Assembly: GCA_011390985.1 (NCBI GenBank)
Contig: JAABRJ010000552.1
Location: forward strand, 1 to 16,251
Origin: Desulfobacteraceae bacterium
Lineage (GTDB): Bacteria; Desulfobacterota; Desulfobacteria; Desulfobacterales; JAABRJ01
Length of the DNA stretch: 16,251 nt
Direction of reading: 5' to 3'
Shown: one piece after another, positions 1 to 6,728 of the stretch
Layout: each line of letters starts with the position of its first letter
Position numbering within the stretch: the stretch's first letter is position 1
Made by a program: the position numbers and the translations under genes
The notes under the pieces: generated by a model
The model's input: only the letters and a program-made list of their open reading frames with translations
Database searches by the model: none
What the model was told of the DNA's origin: nothing

Positions 1-53
1 AGGAAAATCAGCAGGCCCAGGATCACACCGGTTTTACTGAATCGGAAATTCAA
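1..53 (-). CDS. Partial CDS, N-terminus of a probable membrane or exported protein
   Basis: This is the start of a gene that runs off the left edge. From a TTG codon at 53-51 the frame reads MNFRFSKTGVILGLLIFL and stays open to the window edge. A short basic start followed by a hydrophobic run looks like a signal anchor or signal peptide. An in-frame stop a few codons upstream of the TTG prevents a longer start, and there is no good ATG. The gene lies 36 bases downstream of mlaC on the same strand, so it is probably the next cistron of the mla operon. Operons of this kind often continue with a VacJ/MlaA lipoprotein or an RND-type exporter, but 18 residues cannot decide which. Confidence 0.4.
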   Translation of the reverse strand, partial: MNFRFSKTGVILGLLIF

Positions 54-89
54 TGACCGCTTTCACTTTCGTGGCCAAGAGGAGGCCGT

Positions 90-716
90 TCAGGAGGAGG
101 CCTCGGCGAGCCCCACTCTCTGCTCCTGCAGTTTGGTCTTGAGTTTCTGGATCAACTGCTCGGGCGTTTCCTTGGATAGAATTTCGCGGAATTGGGTCCG
201 GTAATTCTGCACCAGGCTGACCCCTTCGATATTGACATCGTAGACCAACCAGCGGCCGCCCGCCTGAAGCATACGGTAGTCCACCGGGGTCTCAACCTGC
301 TCCCGGCGAACTTTGGTCTTCACCATCGCCTTGCTGTCCGACAGGATTTCCTCACCCAAAAACTCCACCGCAAGCCCCGTGATTGTCCCTTTGATCTGTT
401 CGAGGTAGCTATGGGCGGTCAACTCGGAAAAAAGCTCGGTGAATTCCTTGCGCTGGGGGGGGGTGAATTCTCTCCAGCTGACGGCCAGGGCCCGTTTGGC
501 CATTTCGGTAAAGTCGAAGATATCGCGCGTTACGCCCCAGATTCGATCCCTTTGAACCTGTCGCTGTTCCGGGGGATCATATTGCGGGTCCTGCAAAATT
601 TGCAGCACCGTGTTGACCGGCCCCCTGAGCGCTTCCAGGGGCCCAGGCGCCTCTTGTGCGCCGGCCGCTGCGGCCATCAGCACGACGGCCAGGAATACCG
701 CGAGTGTCGGTTTCAT
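90..716 (-). CDS. mlaC: MlaC/Ttg2D-family periplasmic phospholipid-binding protein
   Basis: Predicted periplasmic lipid carrier that shuttles phospholipid between the MlaEFD inner-membrane complex and the outer membrane. The protein is 208 residues, the usual family length. Residues 1-20 form a signal peptide (basic start, hydrophobic core, AGA cleavage site before Q21). The family's C-terminal signature is visible at about 155-177: RWLVYDVNIEGVSLVQNYR followed by TQF, where the family usually has W-x-V-x-D-V-x-EGVSL-x-x-NYR-x-QF. The start chosen is the ATG at 716-714, preceded by an AAAGGG ribosome site. The open frame extends 30 codons further upstream, but that stretch is not signal-like and would hide the signal peptide inside the protein. 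It is the fourth gene after mlaE, mlaF and mlaD, 76 bases after mlaD. Family assignment is firm; the transported lipid is inferred. Confidence 0.9.
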   Translation of the reverse strand: MKPTLAVFLAVVLMAAAAGAQEAPGPLEALRGPVNTVLQILQDPQYDPPEQRQVQRDRIWGVTRDIFDFTEMAKRALAVSWREFTPPQRKEFTELFSELTAHSYLEQIKGTITGLAVEFLGEEILSDSKAMVKTKVRREQVETPVDYRMLQAGGRWLVYDVNIEGVSLVQNYRTQFREILSKETPEQLIQKLKTKLQEQRVGLAEASS

Positions 717-792
717 TTGGATTGGCACCCTTTCCCGTAAACCGGTTGCTCCAGGTTTGGCCAAAAGACCCGGACGCGACTGCTGCCGGGGT

Positions 793-1236
793 TCACACCT
801 TGCCAAACGCGTATTTGCTGATCAGCTCCTCGATATCGAGGGCCGATTCGGTTTCGATGATCGTGTCGCCCGCCTTCAGCACGGTATCGGAGCCTCCCGG
901 AGAGAGCTTGATGTACTTGTCGCCGATCAGACCGGCGGTTTTGATCGAAGCGATCACGTCGTCGGTCAGGACCACGCCAAGTTCGATTTTCAGTTTTACC
1001 AGAGCCACCTGGCGCTCATGATCGAAGGTGATCGTATCCACCTTGCCCACCGGCACACCGGCGATTTCGATCTGGGCGCCTTTCTTGAGCCCCGAAACCG
1101 ATTGGAAACGGGCATCGAGGACATAGTAGTTATCCGCCAGCAGTTCCAGTTTGCCCAGTTTGACGGTGAGGTAGGCGACGCTCAGGATCCCGATCAGCAC
1201 GAAGATCCCCACCGCCGTTTCGACGGACGCTTTCAT
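793..1236 (-). CDS. mlaD: MlaD-like MCE-domain lipid transport protein
   Basis: Membrane-anchored MCE (mammalian cell entry) protein, the substrate-binding ring subunit of the MlaFEDB-type phospholipid transporter. It is 147 residues, shorter than E. coli MlaD. One N-terminal transmembrane helix lies at about 8-25 and is followed by a single MCE domain (about 38-115). Visible MCE hallmarks are F-x-S-V-SGL-KKGA-x-I at 44-57, the IAGVPVG turn at 58-64 and AGLIGDKYIKLSPG at 101-114. A strong GGAGGAAAG ribosome site precedes the ATG. The gene begins 17 bases after the stop of mlaF. The short C-terminus means little beyond the MCE domain and a short acidic helix is present. Assignment is firm on domain and operon context. 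Confidence 0.93.
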   Translation of the reverse strand: MKASVETAVGIFVLIGILSVAYLTVKLGKLELLADNYYVLDARFQSVSGLKKGAQIEIAGVPVGKVDTITFDHERQVALVKLKIELGVVLTDDVIASIKTAGLIGDKYIKLSPGGSDTVLKAGDTIIETESALDIEELISKYAFGKV

Positions 1237-1253
1237 TTACTTTCCTCCACAAG

Positions 1254-2465
1254 CTAACAGATCCGAAATTCAAAAATGGTGTCCGGTGCTGTTTCCGCCC
1301 TTTCCAGGACATCTTCGATGCGATTGTCCTGCATCGCCTCCGCGAACCCCGCCTTGACGACAAAACAGAGGCTCTCGAGGCTCTTGGATGGAGCGATCTC
1401 CGTGCGCCTGATCTCGTGGGTCAGCTTTGAGCACACCATATGAGCCTGCTCCCGGGTGGTGTCCGGCAGCAGCATCAGAATTTTGTCCATCCCGTAGCGC
1501 GAGCAGGTATCGGTAACGCGCAGGTGTTTCTGAAGCCCAATCGCAAATTCCTTCAAGACGGTCTGGCCGGCTTCATGGCCCATTTTGGCATTGATCTCCG
1601 GAAGATTTTCGAAGACCAGCAGGACCAGTGAAAATGCGCTATTGTGCCGCTTCAGCCGGGCGATCTCCTGGCTGAAGCGCCTTTCACCCTGACGTCGGTG
1701 GGACAGGCCGGTCAACTCGTCCCGCCGGCTTTCCATGCCCCGGATGAAAGACTGGATATTGACATCCGAAACATTCTGGATTTCTTCCGGCGAGCCTTCA
1801 AACAGGATCCGTCCCTGGTCGATCATGGCGATGTGCTGGGAGATGTAAAAAACATCCGGGATTTCATGGCTGACCACCACACTGGTGAAGCGGTAACGCT
1901 TCTGGTAGTCCGAAATCAGGCTGTGCACGGCGTTTTTGCGAATGGGATCCAGGCCGGTGGTCGGCTCGTCGAAGAGCACGATTTCCGGATCGGTGACCAG
2001 GGCGCGGGCCAAAGCTACCCGTTTTTTCATGCCCCCGGAAAGCACCGCGGGATTCTTGTCCTCGATCTGGTGCAGGTCCAACTGGCGCATCTTGTCGCGC
2101 ACCCGCCGCTGAATTTCGGCCTTGGGCAACGTGGTGCGCTCCATCAGGGGCAGGGCGATGTTTTCAAATACGGTCATGGAGTCGAACAGCGCCGCACCCT
2201 GAAACATGTAGCTGAATTTCCGTTTGAACGCTTTACGCTCCTGTTTGTTCATGCCCGCAAGCGGCCGGCCGTCGAAGAGGATTTCACCCGAATCGGGCGC
2301 CAGCAGCCCGATGATCAGCCTCAGCATGACGCTTTTGCCCGAACCGCTTTTACCGATTAGAGTGGTCACCTCACCGGGAAAAACCCGGAAACTGGCACCC
2401 CGCAGTACGTGGTTGGCACCGAAACTTTTGCTGACATTTGTGAATTCGATCAGGGGCTGCTTCAT
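1254..2465 (-). CDS. mlaF: MlaF-like ABC transporter ATPase fused to a degenerate GGDEF domain
   Basis: ATPase that should drive lipid transport through MlaE. Numbering from the ATG at 2465 (403 residues): Walker A GKSGSGKS 38-45, Q-loop Q89, signature LSGGMKKR 142-149, Walker B IVLFDEP 162-168, H-loop H200. The ABC domain ends near 245. From about 247 a second domain begins with DELTGLSHRR, the usual entry to GGDEF (diguanylate cyclase) domains, and continues with EINAKMGHEAG at 290-300 and RYGMDKI at 323-329 where RYGGDEF is expected. The first metal-binding Asp is replaced by Val (V284) and GGDEF reads GMDKI, so cyclase activity is very unlikely. E. coli MlaF is about 270 residues and lacks this domain. 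A GTG at 2468 is an alternative start; an AGG five bases before the ATG favours the ATG. The gene starts six bases after the mlaE stop, so translation is probably coupled. Confidence 0.92.
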   Translation of the reverse strand: MKQPLIEFTNVSKSFGANHVLRGASFRVFPGEVTTLIGKSGSGKSVMLRLIIGLLAPDSGEILFDGRPLAGMNKQERKAFKRKFSYMFQGAALFDSMTVFENIALPLMERTTLPKAEIQRRVRDKMRQLDLHQIEDKNPAVLSGGMKKRVALARALVTDPEIVLFDEPTTGLDPIRKNAVHSLISDYQKRYRFTSVVVSHEIPDVFYISQHIAMIDQGRILFEGSPEEIQNVSDVNIQSFIRGMESRRDELTGLSHRRQGERRFSQEIARLKRHNSAFSLVLLVFENLPEINAKMGHEAGQTVLKEFAIGLQKHLRVTDTCSRYGMDKILMLLPDTTREQAHMVCSKLTHEIRRTEIAPSKSLESLCFVVKAGFAEAMQDNRIEDVLERAETAPDTIFEFRIC

Positions 2466-2471
2466 CACGGC

Positions 2472-3275
2472 CTACATCAGAAAAGAGGTCAGCACATAGT
2501 CCACGACCAGGACCAGCACACAGGATTTGACCACCGCCGAGGTAGTCGCAAGACTGACGCCTTTGGCCCCGAAACCATCGACCCGCTTGTGGGTATAGTA
2601 CCCCTGATAGCAGCATATCGTCACCACCACCAGGCCAAACACCACGGACTTGATGAAACCGCCGGTGACGTCCTCCAGCAGGACCCCCGACTCCACCCGG
2701 GCATAGTAAATGTGCGGGTTGATCCCCAGCAGGATCGAGCCTGTCAGGTAGCCGCCGAAAATCCCGACCACGTCAAAGACAGCCGTGAGCAGCGGAAAGC
2801 TGATCAGGGAAGCGGCGATTTTGGGGCTGACCAAAAACCGCAGCGGATCGATATCCATGGTTTCAAGGGCATCGATTTGTTCAGAAATCCGCATAATACC
2901 GATTTCCGCCGCCATCGCCGAGCCGGCGCGGCCGACCACCATAATCGCCGTCAGCACCGGGCCCAGTTCACGCACCAGGGAGAGCGCCACGGCCGCTCCC
3001 AAAAACCCCTCGGAACCGAATTTCACCAGGCTGTAGTAGCCCTGAAACCCGAGCACCATGCCGGTGAAGGCCCCGGTCAGGCAAATGACCAGAACCGATT
3101 TCATCCCGATGAAATAAACCTGATTAAGGATCTTGGCAATCTGAAGCGGGAAGGTGAAGATGTGCCACAGGCCCTTGAGGGTGAAAAGCGTGTAAGCCCC
3201 CAACTCCTGGACAATTCCAATGGCGGCAGCTCCGAGCCGGGCCACCGGCCTTTGCAGTTCTGCGACAGAATTCAT
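2472..3275 (-). CDS. mlaE: MlaE-family ABC transporter permease
   Basis: Inner-membrane permease subunit of the Mla phospholipid transporter, 267 residues, the usual size. Family motifs are clear: RELGPVL at 102-108, GRAGSA at 115-120, and the coupling segment EIGIMRISEQIDAL at 124-137 that contacts the ATPase, followed by DPLRFLVSPK. Hydrophobic segments lie at about 60-80, 93-118, 152-182 and 205-225, with a last one at 250-265. The ATG at 3275 is preceded by GAGGAA at good spacing. It is the first gene of the operon, behind a predicted sigma70-like promoter and a leader of roughly 250 bases. Its TAG stop lies six bases before the mlaF ATG. Confidence 0.95.
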   Translation of the reverse strand: MNSVAELQRPVARLGAAAIGIVQELGAYTLFTLKGLWHIFTFPLQIAKILNQVYFIGMKSVLVICLTGAFTGMVLGFQGYYSLVKFGSEGFLGAAVALSLVRELGPVLTAIMVVGRAGSAMAAEIGIMRISEQIDALETMDIDPLRFLVSPKIAASLISFPLLTAVFDVVGIFGGYLTGSILLGINPHIYYARVESGVLLEDVTGGFIKSVVFGLVVVTICCYQGYYTHKRVDGFGAKGVSLATTSAVVKSCVLVLVVDYVLTSFLM

Positions 3276-3728
3276 CCGACGATTCCTCAGGGATCAGTGG
3301 GATATGACGGCGTCTCTCGTTCGGAGGGGTGATCCGCCTCCGTGCAACCCCGAAGGGCAAGCCGCAAACCGGGTGCGGCGCCTGCTGACAAAAAATGCGG
3401 TTGGACGGTGCGGATTGGGATGCTGGCGCGATGATTTCCGCCTCGACTCCTCATGCGCCGGGCTGTCGTTGAGCGGAGGATCGTGCAGCAACGAACATCC
3501 TTCAACAAGCCGTGAAGGTATCAGGTTGAATATATATGTTTTATTGTTGCAGGATGTCAAGATGGAAAAATGGTCGTCAAGACTTCAGATCGCATCCAGG
3601 GGCGTCGCTGGCGGCCCTCAAACAGTCAATCCGCCGCTTGGAGATGCGCGGTTGGAAATCACTCCAGGAACGGCACCATCGCAGGGCTCCCGACGGACCG
3701 AAGCCGGCAAAAAGTCGACCGCTGCTAC
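3276..3728 (-). other. Intergenic region with structured 5' leader of the mla operon
   Basis: No convincing gene lies in these 453 bases; the short open frames here give low-complexity, arginine- and proline-rich translations typical of GC-rich noncoding DNA. Read on the minus strand, the stretch from about 3524 to 3276 would be an untranslated leader. It holds a 6-bp perfect hairpin at the predicted 5' end (CCTTCA/TGAAGG, 3499-3518) and a second 6-bp hairpin (CGGAGG/CCTCCG, 3322-3342) some 50 bases before the mlaE start. Bases 3561-3728 separate the promoter from the TPR gene and show no clear terminator. I do not recognise a known riboswitch. Confidence 0.5.
3531..3560 (-). promoter_or_regulatory. 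Sigma70-like promoter of the mla operon
   Basis: On the minus strand there is a perfect TTGACA (3560-3555), an 18-base spacer and TATATA (3536-3531), in a locally AT-rich patch inside GC-rich DNA. Transcription would start near 3524, giving a leader of about 250 bases before mlaE. Alternative registers of the -10 (ATATAT, TATATT) are possible because of the repeat. Confidence 0.6.
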
Positions 3729-4508
3729 TCAGTGGCGAGCCGCCGGATACCCTTTTGCCCGCATACGGTTTGCCAGCGCCGCAAGCAGCAGTCGCAGGCG
3801 GTGGGCTAATCCCCGGCACGCGCCGTTTTCGGAAAACAACGGAGAACACACCCGGCTCCACAGGGTTGCAGGCACCAGGGGCCATTTCGCGCGTCCGGAC
3901 ATCTTGTCCAGGTGCTGGCGAAGCCCAGGGTGGTCGGGGGCAATCCGGTGGACTCCGCGATAGAGTGCCAGGGCTGTCTCGGAGAATCCGGCTTCCTCTG
4001 CGGTTGCCGCCAGGTCAAATTGGGCGTCGGCCGTTTCCTGGACATCAAGGCCGTGGGGTGCCAGCAGGCGGGCGAAGCGCTGCGGCAGGCTTGCTGGGGT
4101 GCAGCACCGCGAGAGGCATTCACAGAGCCCCGCGAGCACTTCCGGCGCCGGGCGCAACGGTTGATAAAGCTTGGCATACTCCGCCAGCGCCTCTTCAAAA
4201 AGGCCCATCTCCCGGAAAGCGCGGGCACTGTTGTGGGGATCGCAGGTATCGCCCCGGCCCTCCCAGACGCCCCGGATGAGATCGACCGCCGCAGGCGAAT
4301 TGGCGTCTCCCGGCGCGGATTCCAGGACCGCCAGCTCCTGCGACAACTGCTCTACCCGGCACTGCGCCGCCTGCCAAACCTCGGGATCGAGCGCACTCCC
4401 CGCTTGGAGAATTTTTTCGTAGACGCTGATCGCCTCGCGGTGAAGCCCCTGGGTGCGATAAAGCTCCGCTTCCCGCTTCAGCAGGGCAATGGTCATTTTA
4501 CCCGTCAT
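3729..4508 (-). CDS. TPR-repeat protein of unknown function
   Basis: A 259-residue protein without a signal peptide or membrane segment, so probably cytoplasmic. Three stretches look like tetratricopeptide helices: about 8-36 (ALLKREAELYRTQGLHREAI), about 91-116 (ARAFREMGLFEEALAEYAKL) and about 160-203 (DLAATAEEAGFSETALALYR, ending with a P-x-H-P-x-L-R turn). Such repeats form protein-binding scaffolds, so a partner-binding role is the most that can be said. The C-terminal 40 residues are basic and Leu/Ala-rich. The start is uncertain: ATG at 4508, or ATG four codons later at 4496; neither has a strong ribosome site. It follows the PilZ gene on the same strand after 103 bases and may be co-transcribed with it. 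Confidence 0.75.
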   Translation of the reverse strand: MTGKMTIALLKREAELYRTQGLHREAISVYEKILQAGSALDPEVWQAAQCRVEQLSQELAVLESAPGDANSPAAVDLIRGVWEGRGDTCDPHNSARAFREMGLFEEALAEYAKLYQPLRPAPEVLAGLCECLSRCCTPASLPQRFARLLAPHGLDVQETADAQFDLAATAEEAGFSETALALYRGVHRIAPDHPGLRQHLDKMSGRAKWPLVPATLWSRVCSPLFSENGACRGLAHRLRLLLAALANRMRAKGYPAARH

Positions 4509-4611
4509 AGATCACACGGCCTGAAAGCGTTCGCCCGAATTGAAATCGAAAGGGTCAACTTCTTCAGTAATCGGTTTGAACGTCACAAACTTTACCGGCC
4601 GGGATGGCGGG

Positions 4612-4962
4612 TTATTTGGCTTTGGCCGGGGAGACGGCACGTTTTTCGAATTTGATCCCGATGCCCTCCTCGTTGTGCCGGACCACCTTTCCCCGAACCC
4701 GCACCTGCTTCTTGCGTCGGGCAAAAGGAATCAAAACGGTCAGCTCTTCGCCGGGGAAAAAATAAGCGTCCGTTCTGATAAAAGCCCCCTCAAGGCTGAT
4801 GTTCTCCATCAACTCGGCGTAGCACTTCCCGGTTCCAAAGGAAAAGGTGACCGGAATGCGACAGGGTTTACGCGGCATGCCCCGGCGCTGACGAAATTCG
4901 GCGTTTTGATAATGCTGCAAAAGCGACTGCTGCGAACTGTTGAGTTGCTGCGAATGGCTCAT
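4612..4962 (-). CDS. PilZ-domain protein, probable c-di-GMP receptor
   Basis: A 116-residue single-domain PilZ protein. Both halves of the cyclic-di-GMP binding signature are present: RxxxR at R27-R31 (RGMPR) and NxSxxG at N54-G59 (NISLEG), followed by the beta-strand pattern typical of the barrel (GEELTVLIPF, RVRGKVVRHNEEGIGIKF). It should therefore bind c-di-GMP and act as an effector or adaptor; the output is unknown. The first 25 residues are Gln/Ser-rich and probably flexible. The start chosen is ATG 4962, preceded by AGAGGAG at ideal spacing; the frame is open 30 codons further up but without a ribosome site. An AT-rich patch at about 5080-5115 could hold its promoter, but no unambiguous -35/-10 pair is visible. 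Confidence 0.87.
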   Translation of the reverse strand: MSHSQQLNSSQQSLLQHYQNAEFRQRRGMPRKPCRIPVTFSFGTGKCYAELMENISLEGAFIRTDAYFFPGEELTVLIPFARRKKQVRVRGKVVRHNEEGIGIKFEKRAVSPAKAK

Positions 4963-5125
4963 TACCGCTCCTCTAAAAGTGTGAGATAGATACGACGGCC
5001 AGCGGTCACAAAAATATGCAACTGCGCGGGACGACTGCCAAGGGCTTTTCAAAGATCATGCCAAACCCGTCAATTCACATAAAAATCAATTAATTTCGGT
5101 TATATATGATTTTGTTCGAAGCAAA

Positions 5126-5152
5126 ACCGGCAACCAACCCGGGGTTTCCGGT
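5126..5152 (-). terminator. Possible terminator of the MFS transporter gene
   Basis: Read on the minus strand, ACCGG and AACC pair with GGTT and CCGGT around a one-base mismatch, giving about nine base pairs and a loop of seven. The hairpin is followed by TTTTGCTT, a short imperfect T-tract. It lies about 40 bases after the stop of the transporter gene. The weak T-run keeps confidence low. Confidence 0.35.
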
Positions 5153-5192
5153 CTAAATCAAGGAAGGAAAACGGGCCCCAATGGGAGTTTTT

Positions 5193-6608
5193 TTACCCAA
5201 CTTCTCGATACCCGTCGCCACGGCGCAATTGCCACCATGCAAAACCATACAGCAGAAGCAGGCCCATCAAAAAGTAAGGGGGAAAGAAGCGCATGGCGTC
5301 GCGAAAAATCGCAGCCTCACCGCCGTCAGAAGACAGAAGGGCGGCCTCGGTGCCATTTCCGGAGCGCAGCACCGCCAGAAGTGTCGCGTACATCAGCCCG
5401 ATCAGGCCGTAGCCCAGGTTGAAGGCCAGCCCCTTGAAGCTCAGGACGGTGGCGCGCTGTTCGGAGCTGGTGACCCGGTTAAGATAGTGGCTGACGAAAA
5501 AGGCGGTGAAAAGCATCGCCGTGCGCAGCAGCACCATCGGCAGCAACCCCCACACCGGCCAAAAAAAGGTCACCCCGGCGAGACCGGCAAGGGTGACAAA
5601 GGACAGAATGGCGAGGTTAGCGGCCGGGGTCCGCTTTTCGACCAACCAGCGGGCGATTCGAGGGAGAAAAAGACCCAGCACGGCCATTCCCGAGGCAATC
5701 AGGCCGAAGAGCGCCTCCGGAATTTCGATCAACCGGTAGTACTGGCTGTTCAGCGTGACGATCATCCGCACGATGTGGTCAAACAGCAGGCCGGCCAGAA
5801 TGATCACCAGGGCAAAGGGGGTTTTCAAAAGCCAGCGGCCGGCGCCTAAGGTTAGCTGGATGGCCTGGTAGACGGATTTACCGCAGGCCGCCTGGCCGTC
5901 GGTGCAGGTTTCCGATTCCAGCGGCGCTTCCTTTATCCGCAGCACCGCAAACAGGGCGCCGAAGGCCATGATCAGCGTGAGGTAGAGGGGAAAGCGCAGG
6001 GTCATCTGCTGGGAAAACTGAAAGGGCAACCCCAGCCAGGCGGCCATCTTTCGCACCACCAGCGGATCGTATACCGCGGCCCCTATGATCATGACGCCGA
6101 TGTAGGCCAGGGACTGGGCCCGCATCTGGAATTCCAGAACCCTGCCCCAGTCGTTGGGATTCCCCTCTCTTTTGAGCGAATCGTAGGCGATCGCTTCGTC
6201 TGCGCCGCTGGCGGCCGCCTCCGCGGTGCCACTGAGGACCCGGTTGGCCATGAAAAGAATGAACAACAGGTTCGGATTGCCCAGCGGGGCGAAGCACAGG
6301 ATGGACATTTCAACGACCATCAGAACCCCACTGCCGACAAGCAGTTTTCTGCGTCCGATGGCATCGGCCAATGCCCCGGAGGGCACTTCCAGCAACACGA
6401 TCGTCAGCGCCCAGACCACGTTCAGAAGCGCAAACTGCTCCAGCGAGAGGCCGAAATCGAGGAAGAGGATGGTAAAGACAGGGTAGTAGAACCGGGCGTT
6501 GAAGAAAATCCTGAAGGCAATAAAGAGCCGGATATTGGCTATGGCAAACGGCGATGCGGCGATGCCCCCTCCTTGTGGTCCGCCAACCCGAACTGGGGTG
6601 CGTCCCAC
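5193..6608 (-). CDS. Major facilitator superfamily transporter
   Basis: Integral membrane transporter of 471 residues with about twelve hydrophobic segments. The MFS motif A is clear in the loop after the second helix: VPSGALADAIGRRK at about 75-88. Further helices include IGVMIIGAAVY, LYLTLIMAFGALFAVL and, in the C-terminal half, LFGLIASGMAVLGLFL and FKGLAFNLGYGLIGLMYATL. The loop at about 228-250 is polar and holds two cysteines. The substrate cannot be told from sequence. The frame begins with a GTG at 6608 that has no ribosome site, while a strong AAGGAGGGGG sits inside the frame just before codon 16 (ATC), so the true start is uncertain. The gene stands alone between the PilZ gene and the unknown gene at 6729. 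Confidence 0.85.
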   Translation of the reverse strand: MGRTPVRVGGPQGGGIAASPFAIANIRLFIAFRIFFNARFYYPVFTILFLDFGLSLEQFALLNVVWALTIVLLEVPSGALADAIGRRKLLVGSGVLMVVEMSILCFAPLGNPNLLFILFMANRVLSGTAEAAASGADEAIAYDSLKREGNPNDWGRVLEFQMRAQSLAYIGVMIIGAAVYDPLVVRKMAAWLGLPFQFSQQMTLRFPLYLTLIMAFGALFAVLRIKEAPLESETCTDGQAACGKSVYQAIQLTLGAGRWLLKTPFALVIILAGLLFDHIVRMIVTLNSQYYRLIEIPEALFGLIASGMAVLGLFLPRIARWLVEKRTPAANLAILSFVTLAGLAGVTFFWPVWGLLPMVLLRTAMLFTAFFVSHYLNRVTSSEQRATVLSFKGLAFNLGYGLIGLMYATLLAVLRSGNGTEAALLSSDGGEAAIFRDAMRFFPPYFLMGLLLLYGFAWWQLRRGDGYREVG

Positions 6609-6680
6609 GGTGCGCCGCAGTGGCTTCGAAATGCAGCGCAGTCAAAAGGCTTGGACTTTTGGGAAACCATCAAAATTGAA

Positions 6681-6693
6681 GCCCCTCAGGGGC
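6681..6693 (-). terminator. Candidate terminator of the 351-residue protein gene
   Basis: On the minus strand GCCCC-TGA-GGGGC forms a tight five-pair GC hairpin followed by TTCAATTTTG. It lies about 36 bases after the stop at 6729. A second small hairpin (GATGG/CCATC, 6703-6715) precedes it. The T-tract is interrupted, so function is uncertain. Confidence 0.4.
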
Positions 6694-6728
6694 GCCCCGT
6701 ATGATGGCGGCCATCACGAGCACCAATC

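Noticed and set aside
717..806. Thirty-codon N-terminal extension of mlaC
   Set aside because: It would bury a clear signal peptide, and it lacks a ribosome site, whereas ATG 716 has one.
5015..5045. TTGGCAG with GC ten bases on, on the minus strand upstream of the PilZ gene, resembling a sigma54 -24/-12 pair
   Set aside because: The -12 half reads CCGCG rather than TTGC; the match is no better than expected by chance.
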